A DNA stretch of 64,000 nucleotides from Rhizobium sp. BK196 (GCF_014193255.1 NZ_JACHZB010000006.1:62001-126000), one strand, 5' to 3'. Positions 9,405-18,421 are shown, numbered from the stretch's first letter. Numbers and translations: made by a program. The notes: generated from the letters alone by a model not told the origin.

Positions 9405-10019
9405 ATGACGACGCGAGAGCAGCGGCTGGCCCTTCGGCAGAGCACCCCCCGTACCTTTCTGGATTACGCCCACACAGAGGAAGCAAAGTTGCTTCCCGAC
9501 CGCGTTAAGCTTCTCGACAATTTGCCAAAAGGCGGGGTGGTGGCTGAGTTGGGGGTTGCCGAAGGCGCCTTTAGCGAAGATATCATTGCACGCAATCAGC
9601 CGCAGCGGCTCTACCTCATCGATCCCTGGAATATGGACAGATACTCGGAAGGCCTTGAAATCATCAATAGCAAATTTGGGCGCGAGATCGCTGAAGGCAG
9701 CGTTGTGATTCGGCAGGGCACGTCGCTTGATATGCTATCTCAGTTTGATGATGAGACCTTCGATTGGATTTACGTTGATACCGATCACTCCTTTGCGCTG
9801 ACATGGGACGAACTGCTGCTAGCCAACCGAAAGGTGAAGCAGGATGGCAGGATCGCCGGGCATGATTTCTGTACGGGTAACACGGTCAAGCCCGTCGTCT
9901 ACGGGGTTGTTGAAGCGGTCAATAAATTCTGTGTCGAATATGGCTGGCGCTTCGAATTTCTGACACTCGAGCCAGATGCGCACTTCTCCTACTGTCTCAA
10001 ACGCATTGGCGCGTCGTGA
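9405..10019 (+). CDS. class I SAM-dependent methyltransferase, polysaccharide type
   Basis: 204 residues from ATG 9405, preceded by GGAGC at a normal distance; an in-frame ATG at 9324 lacks this. Motif I, VAELGVAEGAFSEDII, is followed by YLIDPW, an acidic loop that would hold the SAM ribose, and later DWIYVDTDHS. The fold matches the Methyltransf_24 group common in glycan and lipopolysaccharide loci. It converges on lpsL, and its neighbours suggest methylation of a surface sugar. The actual substrate is unknown. Confidence 0.65.
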   Translation: MTTREQRLALRQSTPRTFLDYAHTEEAKLLPDRVKLLDNLPKGGVVAELGVAEGAFSEDIIARNQPQRLYLIDPWNMDRYSEGLEIINSKFGREIAEGSVVIRQGTSLDMLSQFDDETFDWIYVDTDHSFALTWDELLLANRKVKQDGRIAGHDFCTGNTVKPVVYGVVEAVNKFCVEYGWRFEFLTLEPDAHFSYCLKRIGAS

Positions 10020-10033
10020 TAGCCGCCAGCCGC

Positions 10034-11059
10034 TTATGTATCGATCGTGCCCAATTCCCGCTCGGCTTCCAGATACCACTCGACGAAAGCCCTAGCACCC
10101 TTTTCCAAAGGGGTGTTCGGCTGGTAGCCCGTCAGAGCCAAAAGAAGATCGGGGCTTGCGAAAGTGCGCGGCACATCGCCCTTTTGCATGGGAAGCATTA
10201 TGCGCTTTGCCTTGTGCCCCATCGCGTTCTCAACGTTTTGGACGAAATCCATGAGGCTGACCGGTTGCCCACCGCCAATATTGACGACGCGAAAGGGCGC
10301 CTGGTGCGAGAGCGTTTCGATACTTGTGTCAGTGACGCGGTTGGTTTCTGACGGAATGACGTCCGACAACCGTACCAGGGCTTCAACCAGATCGTCGATG
10401 TAGGTGAAATCGCGGCTCATGTTGCCTTGGCCATATATCTCGATTGGCTTGTCCTCGATCATGTTCTTGACGAACTTGAAGAGCGCCATGTCAGGTCGGC
10501 CCCACGGGCCGTAGACGGTGAAGAAGCGGAAGGCTGTTGTTGGGGTCTTATAGAGATGGGAATAGCTGTGCGCCATCACCTCCATCGACTTTTTGCTGGC
10601 TGCATAGAAACTCAGTGGCTCGTCGGCACGGTCGGTTTCGCGGAAGGGAACTAAGGTATTAGCGCCATAGATCGAAGAGGTCGAGGCAAGCATGAGATGT
10701 CGCAGTTCAATGCGGCTGGCCAGCTCCAGAATGTTCCAGGAACCCTCGATGTTCGAACGCAGATAGGCTTGAGGATTTTCGATGCTGTAGCGCACGCCGG
10801 CTTGCGCTGCCAGATGAATGAGAACCTCTGGCTTCGCAGAAGAAACGGCTGCTTCCAGTGCTGCCTTGTCTTCGAGCATGGCAATGACGGGGCGGAAGGC
10901 AGGGTATTGGGCCAGCGCCGCATGGCGCATCTCCTTCAGCCTGACATTGTAGTAGGGTGTCAGGCCGTCGAATCCTGTTACCTCATGCCCTTCCTGCAAC
11001 AGCCGGCGAGCCAGATGGAAGCCGATGAAGCCTGCCGTTCCTGTAATGAAGTAGCGCAT
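10034..11059 (-). CDS. lpsL: UDP-glucuronate 4-epimerase LpsL (NAD-dependent epimerase/dehydratase)
   Basis: 341 residues. The N-terminal Rossmann fold shows GTAGFIGFHLARRL, and the catalytic Tyr-Lys pair is in FYAASKKSMEV, preceded by the SSIYG serine motif. Length and motifs match the SDR branch containing LpsL/CapI, which converts UDP-glucuronate to UDP-galacturonate for LPS core and exopolysaccharide. A three-residue ending of another gene lies immediately upstream in the transcript: the remnant of UDP-glucose dehydrogenase, the enzyme that makes UDP-glucuronate. This matches the known rkpK-lpsL order in rhizobia. Confidence 0.8.
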   Translation of the reverse strand: MRYFITGTAGFIGFHLARRLLQEGHEVTGFDGLTPYYNVRLKEMRHAALAQYPAFRPVIAMLEDKAALEAAVSSAKPEVLIHLAAQAGVRYSIENPQAYLRSNIEGSWNILELASRIELRHLMLASTSSIYGANTLVPFRETDRADEPLSFYAASKKSMEVMAHSYSHLYKTPTTAFRFFTVYGPWGRPDMALFKFVKNMIEDKPIEIYGQGNMSRDFTYIDDLVEALVRLSDVIPSETNRVTDTSIETLSHQAPFRVVNIGGGQPVSLMDFVQNVENAMGHKAKRIMLPMQKGDVPRTFASPDLLLALTGYQPNTPLEKGARAFVEWYLEAERELGTIDT

Positions 11060-11061
11060 TT

Positions 11062-11190
11062 CTACCCTTCTCTCGGTCTCCTGCCGGTGGCAAAGTAACC
11101 GAATCCGTATTCGATCGCTCCACTTACCGGATAGATGCTCCTGAGATCAACAAAGACCCGTATCTTCGGGTTTTCAAGCAATCGAATCGC
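11062..11190 (-). pseudogene. C-terminal remnant of UDP-glucose 6-dehydrogenase (rkpK/ugd)
   Basis: About 40 residues ending two bases before the lpsL start read LLENPKIRVFVDLRSIYPVS then YGFGYFATGR, the usual C-terminal end of UDP-glucose/GDP-mannose dehydrogenases (the vDLRniY motif). Upstream, the frame becomes unrelated arginine-rich sequence and no dehydrogenase domain is found, so the gene was deleted except for its tail. The 270 bases from 11191 to 11460 hold no gene that I can recognise. Confidence 0.55.
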
Positions 11191-11460
11191 ACTGCCAGTG
11201 CCGCCTCGGGTACAGGCTCGCGCTCGGGACAAGACGTCCGGAACATAGGTTAAGCGACCGCTCAAACGGGTGGGCGTCAATCTTCAGCCGCATTCGGCGA
11301 CTTTTAGATAAGAGCCTGAACCGGCGTTCCTTACAGACCGTTGCGACTATTGTCAGTAAGACTTTCACGCTCGAGGAGCCAAGCCAATTCCTCTGCGCTG
11401 ATTGCATATTTCTGCGATTAGGCGCCTCAAACACCGAAATTGTGACGGCGTGAGTGTGCT

Positions 11461-11838
11461 TCATCGCTTGAGCACCCAGACGGTCTTGCCGTTCTGCGAG
11501 GCTTCGATGCCGGTTTTCGTGCGGGTCAGTTGAAGGCATTTTTCAGCGTCTCCCGGCCGCGCCGTTATGCAAATTCCGCCTGGAGCTGCCCTCCATGTCG
11601 GGCTTATGCTGACCAGGCTGTCGCTGATCGTTCCACCGCCATCCGGACGGAACACGAGGATGTTCGAGGCTTTTCGTTTGACGACAACCATTTCCCAGGG
11701 CTTGCCGTCGGCGATGACGCTGGAAAGAGGTTCTTCCGCTCGTGCCGGTGCGCCGGCAAAAACCCCAACGACGATCAGTGGCATGAGAACTCGGCAAGGG
11801 GAGCGGTCGCGTAGCAATCGGGCTGTGCGCATTTGCAT
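11461..11838 (-). CDS. small exported protein of unknown function
   Basis: 125 residues when started at ATG 11838 (MQMRTARLLRDRSPCRVLMP). A basic stretch and a hydrophobic core lead to a signal-peptidase site after APARA, giving a mature protein of about 90 residues beginning EEPLSSVIADGKPW. The mature part has two cysteines (GGICITA and EKCLQL) that could form a disulphide and ends with GKTVWVLKR. In-frame ATG 11913 would add 25 residues before the signal peptide, so it is unlikely. I know no function. Confidence 0.55.
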   Translation of the reverse strand: MQMRTARLLRDRSPCRVLMPLIVVGVFAGAPARAEEPLSSVIADGKPWEMVVVKRKASNILVFRPDGGGTISDSLVSISPTWRAAPGGICITARPGDAEKCLQLTRTKTGIEASQNGKTVWVLKR

Positions 11839-12119
11839 GTTCCTTCGGATGAATATGACCTCTATTGGCAGGTCGCGATGAGGAGCAAAATTGAGTTCGA
11901 CGAACGTGGCCACGCCTTTCCGCCGATGGTGATGTTGTCGCGATATTCTCCAACGCGCTCGGCGATGTCATCACCAGAGTTGTTTCGATTTGTTAAGGGC
12001 GCCGCGCCATATAATCGTCGCATGGCCGTCACCCGACGCAATCATACAGCATCTCTGCGGTAGCGCGGGTCGGCACGATCGCCGCGTACTGGAATATGCC
12101 ACCTGTCGTTTTAACATCG

Positions 12120-12242
12120 TCACAGAGCAAGCCGCTCCGAAACCAATATGAGCATCACGATCGGACCGCCGAGAAGCGCACCGAAGAGGATCGTCGCGAA
12201 AAACAGGTCTGCGAGCACGCGAAGCATGGTCTTTCGCGTCAT
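12120..12242 (-). CDS. 40-aa single-span membrane protein, coupled to the preceding ORF
   Basis: Starts at ATG 12242, which overlaps the TGA of the upstream ORF in the sequence ATGA, and ends at TGA 12122-12120. The sequence has a basic N-terminus (MTRKTMLRVL) and one hydrophobic helix (FFATILFGALLGGPIVMLIL), so it would be an inner-membrane microprotein with its N-terminus inside. The overlap with a second short hydrophobic ORF is the main evidence that it is translated. No family recognised. Confidence 0.45.
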   Translation of the reverse strand: MTRKTMLRVLADLFFATILFGALLGGPIVMLILVSERLAL

Positions 12243-12481
12243 GGCTGCACACTGAGCCGTCTTGCTGGTTTGAACCACACCTGACTCGGTTCCGCGTCGG
12301 GCACTCGTACATGGACTGTGCAGACATGGACGATCCTTCGGCTATTTCTGAGGATGACGATGATCAGCCGTCGCCTGGTGCCGGGCGTGTCGCATGCCGC
12401 ATCGAGAATCACGACGGCAATTTGAATGGATCCGATAACCACCAGCACTACAGCTGGTCCTGCCGTCCTTCTTAAAGCCAT
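12239..12481 (-). CDS. 80-aa protein with N-terminal membrane helix, unknown function
   Basis: ATG 12481 to TGA 12241-12239. Residues 8-30 form a hydrophobic helix (AGPAVVLVVIGSIQIAVVIL); the rest is basic and could lie on either side of the membrane. It overlaps the 40-aa ORF by four bases and is divergent from the two-component regulator starting at 12658, with 176 bases between them for promoters. It may be a target of that regulator, which is an inference from position only. The second half has an unusual composition, so a frameshift is possible. Confidence 0.35.
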   Translation of the reverse strand: MALRRTAGPAVVLVVIGSIQIAVVILDAACDTPGTRRRLIIVILRNSRRIVHVCTVHVRVPDAEPSQVWFKPARRLSVQP

Positions 12482-12657
12482 AGCTCTGTTCCTAAATTAG
12501 GGCAGGGGAGCTCGTGCCCGCCTGTTCCAGATTGAATGGCTTTTCACTTGGGCTCCGACAATTGCGGAAGCATGACCGAAGTTTCTTTTCTGCATGTCAC
12601 GTTGCGGCAATACAAAAGGGACAGATGGGCCGCATGGAGCGCATGAATGGATAGGAC

Positions 12658-13329
12658 ATGAAGCTTTTATTGATTGAAGATGAGCCGGAACTCGCAGACG
12701 CGCTTGCGGCCGCATTGAGCAAACATGCAATCTTGACCGATCACACGAGCCGTCTTGCCGACGCTCATGAACTCACCCTTCAGAACGAATATGACGCTAT
12801 TCTTTTGGACCGGCGCCTGTCTGACGGCGAAGGTCTCGATTTCATCCCTAAGCTCCGACGTGCAGGAAAAAACACGCCGATTATCGTGCTGACGGCGCGA
12901 AACCAGCCCATGGAGCGGGTCGAGGGATTGAATGTCGGCGCCGACGACTACCTCGGAAAGCCGTTCCTCGTCGAAGAATTGCTGGCTCGCGTACGGGCTC
13001 TGCTGAGGCGTCCGGCTGCCCTGCCTGAACAGACTTTGACGATCGGCCGGCTGCTGATTGATCCGGTCCATCTCACGGTCATGATCGGCTCATCGCGCCT
13101 GGACATCCCGAGGCGCGAGCTCCTGGTCCTGCAGGCGCTCGCCAAGCGCAAAGGCAGGGCCGTCTTGCGCTCGATGCTCGAGGAAGCCGTCTACAATTAC
13201 GAGGAAGAGATCCAGTCGAATGCCATCGATGCGCACATCTCGCGGCTGCGCAAGAGGTTGGCTGCTGCTGGTGCCGGCGTCGGAATTCATAATATTCGCG
13301 GTGTCGGCTATCTTCTGAAGGAGGAATGA
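12658..13329 (+). CDS. OmpR/PhoB-family response regulator
   Basis: 223 residues. The receiver domain has the acidic pair E7-D8, phospho-acceptor Asp51 (AILLDRRLSD) and the lysine in GKPF near residue 101. The winged-helix DNA-binding domain spans about 125-223 (SNAIDAHISRLRKRL, then IRGVGYLL). It should bind DNA as a phosphorylated dimer. The stop overlaps the start of the histidine kinase, so the two are co-translated. The stimulus is unknown; genes on both sides encode small envelope proteins, which hints at an envelope or cation signal. Confidence 0.9.
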   Translation: MKLLLIEDEPELADALAAALSKHAILTDHTSRLADAHELTLQNEYDAILLDRRLSDGEGLDFIPKLRRAGKNTPIIVLTARNQPMERVEGLNVGADDYLGKPFLVEELLARVRALLRRPAALPEQTLTIGRLLIDPVHLTVMIGSSRLDIPRRELLVLQALAKRKGRAVLRSMLEEAVYNYEEEIQSNAIDAHISRLRKRLAAAGAGVGIHNIRGVGYLLKEE

Positions 13330-14666
13330 TGCATGTGGTAAAACGATCCCGTTCATCGCTTTGGTGGAAACTGAGCTGGCAACTCAGTCTGGTCATCATC
13401 ACAGTCATTACGGGCGTCATCATCGGCCTGTCGGTCTATGCGACAATGGTGCTTTCTCCGAATGTCGCGATCGAACGCCAGTTGCGTTTCGCCGTGGCGG
13501 AGGCGGTGGTGCGCGACGCACAAGGACACTTGCAGCTTCGTCAAACGCGGCAATTGCAGACGCTCCAGGAAGAGAATGCCGCCCTCTGGTTCGTGGCAGC
13601 AACGCCGGATGGGACCTCCGTGTCTCATGGCGTCGTTCCTGCGCCCTATGCAGCACTTGCACCCCTGGCGCACCTGTTTCACTCGGCAGATATCCGCGGC
13701 GCAAAGGGCATCAGCGAGATCGCCTCGGTCGAACATGTTGAGACGGGGGTTGGCGAGGTGCGGGTACTCTTCGGCGGAGCCGCTGGCCACGGCTGGCCGG
13801 CGCTCGCCATCTTCAAGGACGCCTATCCGATTTACGGCTCGCTCTTCATCTTTGCGCTGCCGGCTATTTTTCTCGCAGTCCCGCGCATCGTCCGGCACGC
13901 GCTGTTAAAGGTCAGGGACGTGGCGAAAAAGGCCTCGGAGATCGAGCCGCGGCGCCATGGCGTGCGTCTGCCGGTCGACCAGATACCGAGTGAGGTTGCG
14001 CCGCTCGTGGTTGCGTTCAACGGCACGCTCGAGCGGCTCGAGACTGAATTTCACAAACGCCGGCGTTTTCTGATCGATGCGGCCCACGAGCTCAGAACGC
14101 CGATTGCCATCATGCAGACCCGCATCGACGGCATGAGCGATGGCCCGGAACGGAGCCGGTTGCTAGGCGATGTCGCCCGCCTTGGAGAAACGGCCGAGCA
14201 GCTTCTTGATTTCGAGCGGCATCATCAGGCCGTTGACATGGATGAAACCGTTGATCTTGTCGACCTCGCGCGGTCGGTGGTCGCAGATCTTGCGGCTTTG
14301 GCGCTGGGGTCGGGATATCTGATTTCCTTCGACAGCGACGTGAAAAGCCTTCAACGCAAGGGCAACGCTCCCTCCTTGGACAGGGCGATCCGGAATCTCA
14401 TCCGCAATGCCATCGACCACGGCAACGGCAAAGGAATGATCGAGGTCGTGGTGTCGTCGAGCGGCGAGGTGACCGTCGCCGACGAAGGCCCGGGCATTGC
14501 CTTGGAACACCAGGAGCTTGTTTTCGAGCCGTTTTACCGTGTGGTTCCGAAAAGCCGGGGTGCCGGTCTGGGGCTCAGTCTTGTCAAGCAAATCGCCGAA
14601 AACCACGGCGGAAAGGTCGGCATCGAAAGCGGTCCGTCCGGAACAAGAGTATCGATCCAGCTTTAA
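13326..14666 (+). CDS. membrane sensor histidine kinase, partner of the upstream regulator
   Basis: 446 residues. Transmembrane helix one is at about 18-45 and helix two at about 168-188, with a periplasmic sensor of ~120 residues between them. A short HAMP-like linker follows. The H-box DAAHELRTPIAI carries His254. The catalytic domain has the N box (RNLIRNAIDHGNG), G1 (VADEGPGIA) and G2 (GAGLGLSLV). The start overlaps the regulator stop. The periplasmic domain has no family I recognise, so the ligand is unknown. Confidence 0.88.
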   Translation: MMHVVKRSRSSLWWKLSWQLSLVIITVITGVIIGLSVYATMVLSPNVAIERQLRFAVAEAVVRDAQGHLQLRQTRQLQTLQEENAALWFVAATPDGTSVSHGVVPAPYAALAPLAHLFHSADIRGAKGISEIASVEHVETGVGEVRVLFGGAAGHGWPALAIFKDAYPIYGSLFIFALPAIFLAVPRIVRHALLKVRDVAKKASEIEPRRHGVRLPVDQIPSEVAPLVVAFNGTLERLETEFHKRRRFLIDAAHELRTPIAIMQTRIDGMSDGPERSRLLGDVARLGETAEQLLDFERHHQAVDMDETVDLVDLARSVVADLAALALGSGYLISFDSDVKSLQRKGNAPSLDRAIRNLIRNAIDHGNGKGMIEVVVSSSGEVTVADEGPGIALEHQELVFEPFYRVVPKSRGAGLGLSLVKQIAENHGGKVGIESGPSGTRVSIQL

Positions 14667-14719
14667 GATGGTACAAGCGCTAGCCCGTGTAATTCTGTGG
14701 CAACGGTTGGCTCCGAGTG

Positions 14720-14741
14720 TCCGGTCATCGTTATGACCGGA
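14720..14741 (+). other. perfect hairpin covering the likely ribosome site of the next gene
   Basis: TCCGGTCAT, a CGTT loop and ATGACCGGA form a nine-base-pair stem. The GGAGG that could serve as ribosome site for the gene at 14756 starts in the right arm (14739-14743). There is no T-run, so a terminator is less likely than an RNA structure that limits translation. Confidence 0.4.
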
Positions 14742-14755
14742 GGCCAACGAGCAAC

Positions 14756-15649
14756 ATGCCAAGCAATTCGCATTCACATCGTCGATTTTTCAACCAGCCG
14801 CTTTTCAAGCGTCCGTCTAGGTCGTCGCTCCTGGGACTTATTGCCCTACTGATAACGGCAGGCGTTTGCGGATGCGCTGCCGTGCCGCTCAGGGAGGCTG
14901 GAACGCTCGCTTCCTACAAGAACCTCGGTCCGCCGAAGGGCACGCTTGCCAAGAAGCGGCTCTATGTCGACGGACAGCAGTTGGCACGGGTAAAAACCAT
15001 CGCCATCGTCCCGACTGTCTTTTCCTTCAGTGCTGCGTCCAAAATCAAGACCGAAGCGGATCGGTCCCTGGTTTCCAATGCTCTGGATCGGGCGCTTTGC
15101 GTGGCGCTGAGCGACAAATACCAGATGGTCCCGGCCGGCCAGCCGGCGGATCTGACCGTTCGCTCGGTTGTCGCCGACATCGTTCCGACCAACAAGGCCG
15201 TTGCCGGGGTCGCGACCGTCGTCAGCGTTGGTTCGGGCTTCGCCCTGCCTGTGAGCGTACCGCGCCTGCCCTTCGGCCTTGGCGGCCTGGCGATCGAAGC
15301 GGAAGCCGTCGATGCCACGGGAATGCAAAATGCCGCCATGCTGTGGTCGCGTGGCGCAAACTCCATTCAGGACAATCCCCGCGTTTCCGAGGTCGGGGAC
15401 GCCTATGGTCTCGCGGCGAAATTTGCCGGCGACTTCTCAAGAGTGCTGATCGCCGGAAAGGAGCCGAAAGGACTGAACCTTTCGCTTCCGTCGCGGCAGC
15501 GCGCCCGCTCCTGGCTCGGCGGAAAACCGAAATATGCTGCCTGTGATGCGTTCGGCCGCGCACCCGGTCTGCTTGGCGTGCTCGCCTCGAAGTACGGTGC
15601 TCCGCCGCAGTGGACGGAAAGGAAGTCAAAGCCTGCAATGACGCATTGA
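14756..15649 (+). CDS. DUF3313-like lipoprotein
   Basis: 297 residues from ATG 14756. A hydrophobic helix at about 27-40 ends in a lipobox-like AGVCGC, so the mature protein would be lipid-anchored. The body (VKTIAIVPTVFSF, LVSNALDRALCVAL) resembles DUF3313 family lipoproteins of unknown role. It follows the two-component genes on the same strand after 90 bases and could be part of their transcript. An upstream in-frame ATG at 14717 lies within the hairpin and is less plausible. Family assignment is from overall pattern, not a search. Confidence 0.55.
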   Translation: MPSNSHSHRRFFNQPLFKRPSRSSLLGLIALLITAGVCGCAAVPLREAGTLASYKNLGPPKGTLAKKRLYVDGQQLARVKTIAIVPTVFSFSAASKIKTEADRSLVSNALDRALCVALSDKYQMVPAGQPADLTVRSVVADIVPTNKAVAGVATVVSVGSGFALPVSVPRLPFGLGGLAIEAEAVDATGMQNAAMLWSRGANSIQDNPRVSEVGDAYGLAAKFAGDFSRVLIAGKEPKGLNLSLPSRQRARSWLGGKPKYAACDAFGRAPGLLGVLASKYGAPPQWTERKSKPAMTH

Positions 15650-16043
15650 CCGAAGTGCCAGCCAAGGCGCCATCCAGCCGCTCCGCGAAGGATTGAAAGA
15701 GGCGCCAAGGAGATCGACCAGCCTCGCTGGTCCAGGGCGGGCGGAGACAGTGCCGGAACCCCGCGGCATTACTCTGCCCGCCTGCACTTTACCTGGAGCG
15801 TCAGATCCTGATGATCTCGCCGAATGGCGACTTGCCTCCGTTGACAAGTGCTCGATCCATCCACGAAGACGTCGCAGGGAACGACCCGATGCAACATTCT
15901 TTCCTTTGTATGGAGACATTGTATTCTGATGTCGCAGACACACTTCGACTTGAGGAAAAAGTATGCGTGTCGACCATTCTAAAATTCGTTCGAGGACAGG
16001 ATCTGGCCTGGCCGGTTCGCCGAGCGACCTGAAGCGTCAGGTC
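15650..16043. other. intergenic stretch without recognisable gene
   Basis: About 390 bases between two exported-protein genes. Short frames exist on both strands, but their composition is proline/arginine rich and without a ribosome site. I see no terminator with a T-run and no repeat. If the next protein starts at ATG 15963 instead of 16044, the gap shrinks to 313 bases. Confidence 0.5.
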
Positions 16044-16541
16044 ATGACATGCCGGAACGGTCGGCGCCATCTGAGGTGCACGGCGCTCAGCATGATCATT
16101 GTTGCCGCGTCATCTTTGAGCTCGCCGGCATCCGCCGCCAATGTTCTCGAACGGTCGATTGCGGCAGCCCAGCCCTGCAAGCCTTTGAAGGTCAGACAAT
16201 CGGTTTTGGGCGTCAAGGTCGAATTGGGCATCGACAAACTCGACTTCGTCAAGATCGAAACGCTTGAAATCCGGGTTGACGGAGATTTGGCCGAGGCAAG
16301 CGCACTCGGCACGCTCGCCTGCAGGACGTCGGACGATGCCCCCCTCCAGGGCGGCTTTTCGGCGAAGGCTCGAATTCACCTGCAGGCAAATCTTGCCACC
16401 TGCGTCATGAACGCAAGTTCGATCGATATCGTCTCGGCAGGGGGCGAGTTCGGCGACGTCGTCACGACGTTCGAACCCCAGATTTCGGCCGCTCTTCGCA
16501 ACGGCGTGGAGAAGGCGCTGAAGAAGCTCTGCGCGAGCTGA
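16044..16541 (+). CDS. exported protein of unknown function
   Basis: 165 residues from ATG 16044. Positively charged residues (MTCRNGRRHLR), a hydrophobic core (ALSMIIVAASSL) and an SPASA cleavage site form a signal peptide. The mature part has cysteines in AAQPCKPL, GTLACRTS, ATCVMN and LKKLCAS, four in all, so two disulphides are possible. A longer start at 15963 would place 27 residues before the signal peptide and is less likely. No family recognised; it may belong to the same envelope-related group as the lipoprotein upstream. Confidence 0.5.
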   Translation: MTCRNGRRHLRCTALSMIIVAASSLSSPASAANVLERSIAAAQPCKPLKVRQSVLGVKVELGIDKLDFVKIETLEIRVDGDLAEASALGTLACRTSDDAPLQGGFSAKARIHLQANLATCVMNASSIDIVSAGGEFGDVVTTFEPQISAALRNGVEKALKKLCAS

Positions 16542-16622
16542 ATCGGGGCGTATTGGCGAAACAGTGATCGGCTGCAGGCTGGCGACTTCCCGTTCGGTTG
16601 GTGTCGCAGCCGCGCGGGGTCG

Positions 16623-17384
16623 TCAACGGAGATAGTGGATGTGCGGCCGTGCGTGATAGGGTGACGCTTCGACGCGCGCATCCACCGAGAATACATCCCT
16701 GAGGACCTCTTGCGTCAAGACTTCGGCCGGTGTGCCGGACGCAACGATCTTGCCGCTTTGCATGACGATCAGCTCGTCGCAAAACATCGCCGCATGGTTG
16801 AGGTCGTGCAGGGCAATGATGCTGGTGACCGGCAGACCGGAGACGAGCCGCATCAGGCTGATCTGGTGCTGGATATCGAGATGGTTGGTCGGTTCGTCGA
16901 GGATCAGTTCTTTCGGCGACTGCGCTAGAGCTCTTGCGATATGGGCGCGTTGCTTCTCGCCACCGGACAGGCTCTGCCAGCGATCATGTCGCTTGCCGGT
17001 CATGCCGGCCCGCTTCAACGCTTCCTCAACCGCCTGATCGTCGGCGAGCGTCCAGCCGGAAAACATCGAGCGGTGCGGAAAGCGCCCGAGCTTGACGACA
17101 TCAACGACCTTTAGATCGGCGTTTGTCGTCGCATGCTGTTCCACGAAGGCGACGCGCTGCGCCATCGTGCGACGTCCGATCGTCCTTATGTCCTTCAAAT
17201 CGATCGAGATGCGCCCGGAACTGGGTTGTTTCAGGCCGGCGAGAAGTCGCAGCAGCGACGTCTTGCCGGAGCCGTTCGGGCCAAGAAGGCCAAGCATCTT
17301 TCCCGGGCGCGCTTCGAAGGAGACGCCATCAAGGATGGTCTTCCCGCCAATTTTCCAGACGAGGTTTTCGGCTTTGATGCTCAT
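16623..17384 (-). CDS. iron-siderophore/cobalamin-type ABC transporter, ATP-binding protein
   Basis: 253 residues with Walker A GPNGSGKTS near residue 35, signature SLSGGEKQR near 140, Walker B ELILDEPTNHLD near 160 and switch His in IALHDLNHA. This pattern is that of the FecE/BtuD/HmuV group, which energises import of ferric siderophores, heme or cobalamin. Its start overlaps the permease stop by four bases. The three genes form a complete importer, transcribed binding protein, permease, ATPase. Confidence 0.88.
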   Translation of the reverse strand: MSIKAENLVWKIGGKTILDGVSFEARPGKMLGLLGPNGSGKTSLLRLLAGLKQPSSGRISIDLKDIRTIGRRTMAQRVAFVEQHATTNADLKVVDVVKLGRFPHRSMFSGWTLADDQAVEEALKRAGMTGKRHDRWQSLSGGEKQRAHIARALAQSPKELILDEPTNHLDIQHQISLMRLVSGLPVTSIIALHDLNHAAMFCDELIVMQSGKIVASGTPAEVLTQEVLRDVFSVDARVEASPYHARPHIHYLR

Positions 17385-18421
17385 GACGGGCGCTGGAACC
17401 GGTAGAGAATGACGGAGAAGAAGGGGACGCCAACCAGTGCCGTGACGACGCCGATTGGAAGGACCTGCTGGGGAATGAGCGCACGCGAGGCAATGTCGGC
17501 AAGCACCATGAAGATTGCGCCGGCAACGGCGCAGGCTGGGAGAAGCCGGATATGGAGCGGCCCGACGACGAAGCGCGCCGCATGCGGCACGACGAGACCG
17601 ACGAAGCCGATCGAGCCGACCATGCTGACGATCGTAGCCGTCATCATTGCTGTCAGTGCAAACAGCACGATTCGGACCCTGCCGACATTGACACCGAGAG
17701 ATGCGGCCGCCTCGTCACCGAAGGCAAAAGCATCCAGAACCCTTGCATAGGCCAGGCAGACGACAAGTCCGAAGCCGACGATGCCGGAAACCAGCATAAA
17801 TTCGGGCCAGCGCACGCCGCCGAAACTGCCGAGCAGCCAGAACATGACGTCGCGAGCCTGCTGCGCATTGCCTGATGTCGTGACCACGTAGGATGTGGCG
17901 GCGTTGAAGAGCTGCGAAGCGGCAACGCCGGCGAGAATGGTCCGGTCGGCACCGCCACGCGTGCCGTTGGACAAGAGGGCCACGAAAAAGAAGGCCGCAA
18001 ATGCGCCGGCAAAAGCCCCCGCCGACAACGACACCGCGCCTGCACCAACGCCGAGAATGACGATGGCGACCGCGCCGGTGGATGCGCCGGCGGAGATACC
18101 AAGCACATAGGGTTCGGCAAGCGGGTTACGAAGCAGCGATTGCATGATCGCACCCGAAAGCGCCAGTCCCGCACCGCAGAAAGCTGCCACGAGCGCGCGG
18201 CTGAGCCGATAATCCCAGATCACGGTCTCGTGGATCCGGTTGAGTTCCACCGCAGTCCATCCCAGCCTGTTGGTGACGGCGGCAAACGTCGTGGTCAGCG
18301 GGATCGGCAGGTCGCCGATCCCGACACTGATGCCGACGACGAGGCCGACCGCCACAAGGGAGGCCAACAGGAGGGCGCCGAAGGGGGCAGCCTGTTGGAG
18401 GAAGCGGTTTGCGGCGGTCAC
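17381..18421 (-). CDS. FecCD/BtuC-family ABC permease
   Basis: 346 residues, strongly hydrophobic with about ten helices, as in BtuC and FecCD. The family motif region GAGLALSGAIMQSLLRNPLA and the later GLVVPHAARFVVGP are present. It would form a homodimer in the inner membrane that carries a chelated metal or corrinoid. It overlaps the binding-protein stop upstream and the ATPase start downstream, four bases each, indicating coupled translation. Confidence 0.88.
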   Translation of the reverse strand: MTAANRFLQQAAPFGALLLASLVAVGLVVGISVGIGDLPIPLTTTFAAVTNRLGWTAVELNRIHETVIWDYRLSRALVAAFCGAGLALSGAIMQSLLRNPLAEPYVLGISAGASTGAVAIVILGVGAGAVSLSAGAFAGAFAAFFFVALLSNGTRGGADRTILAGVAASQLFNAATSYVVTTSGNAQQARDVMFWLLGSFGGVRWPEFMLVSGIVGFGLVVCLAYARVLDAFAFGDEAAASLGVNVGRVRIVLFALTAMMTATIVSMVGSIGFVGLVVPHAARFVVGPLHIRLLPACAVAGAIFMVLADIASRALIPQQVLPIGVVTALVGVPFFSVILYRFQRPS

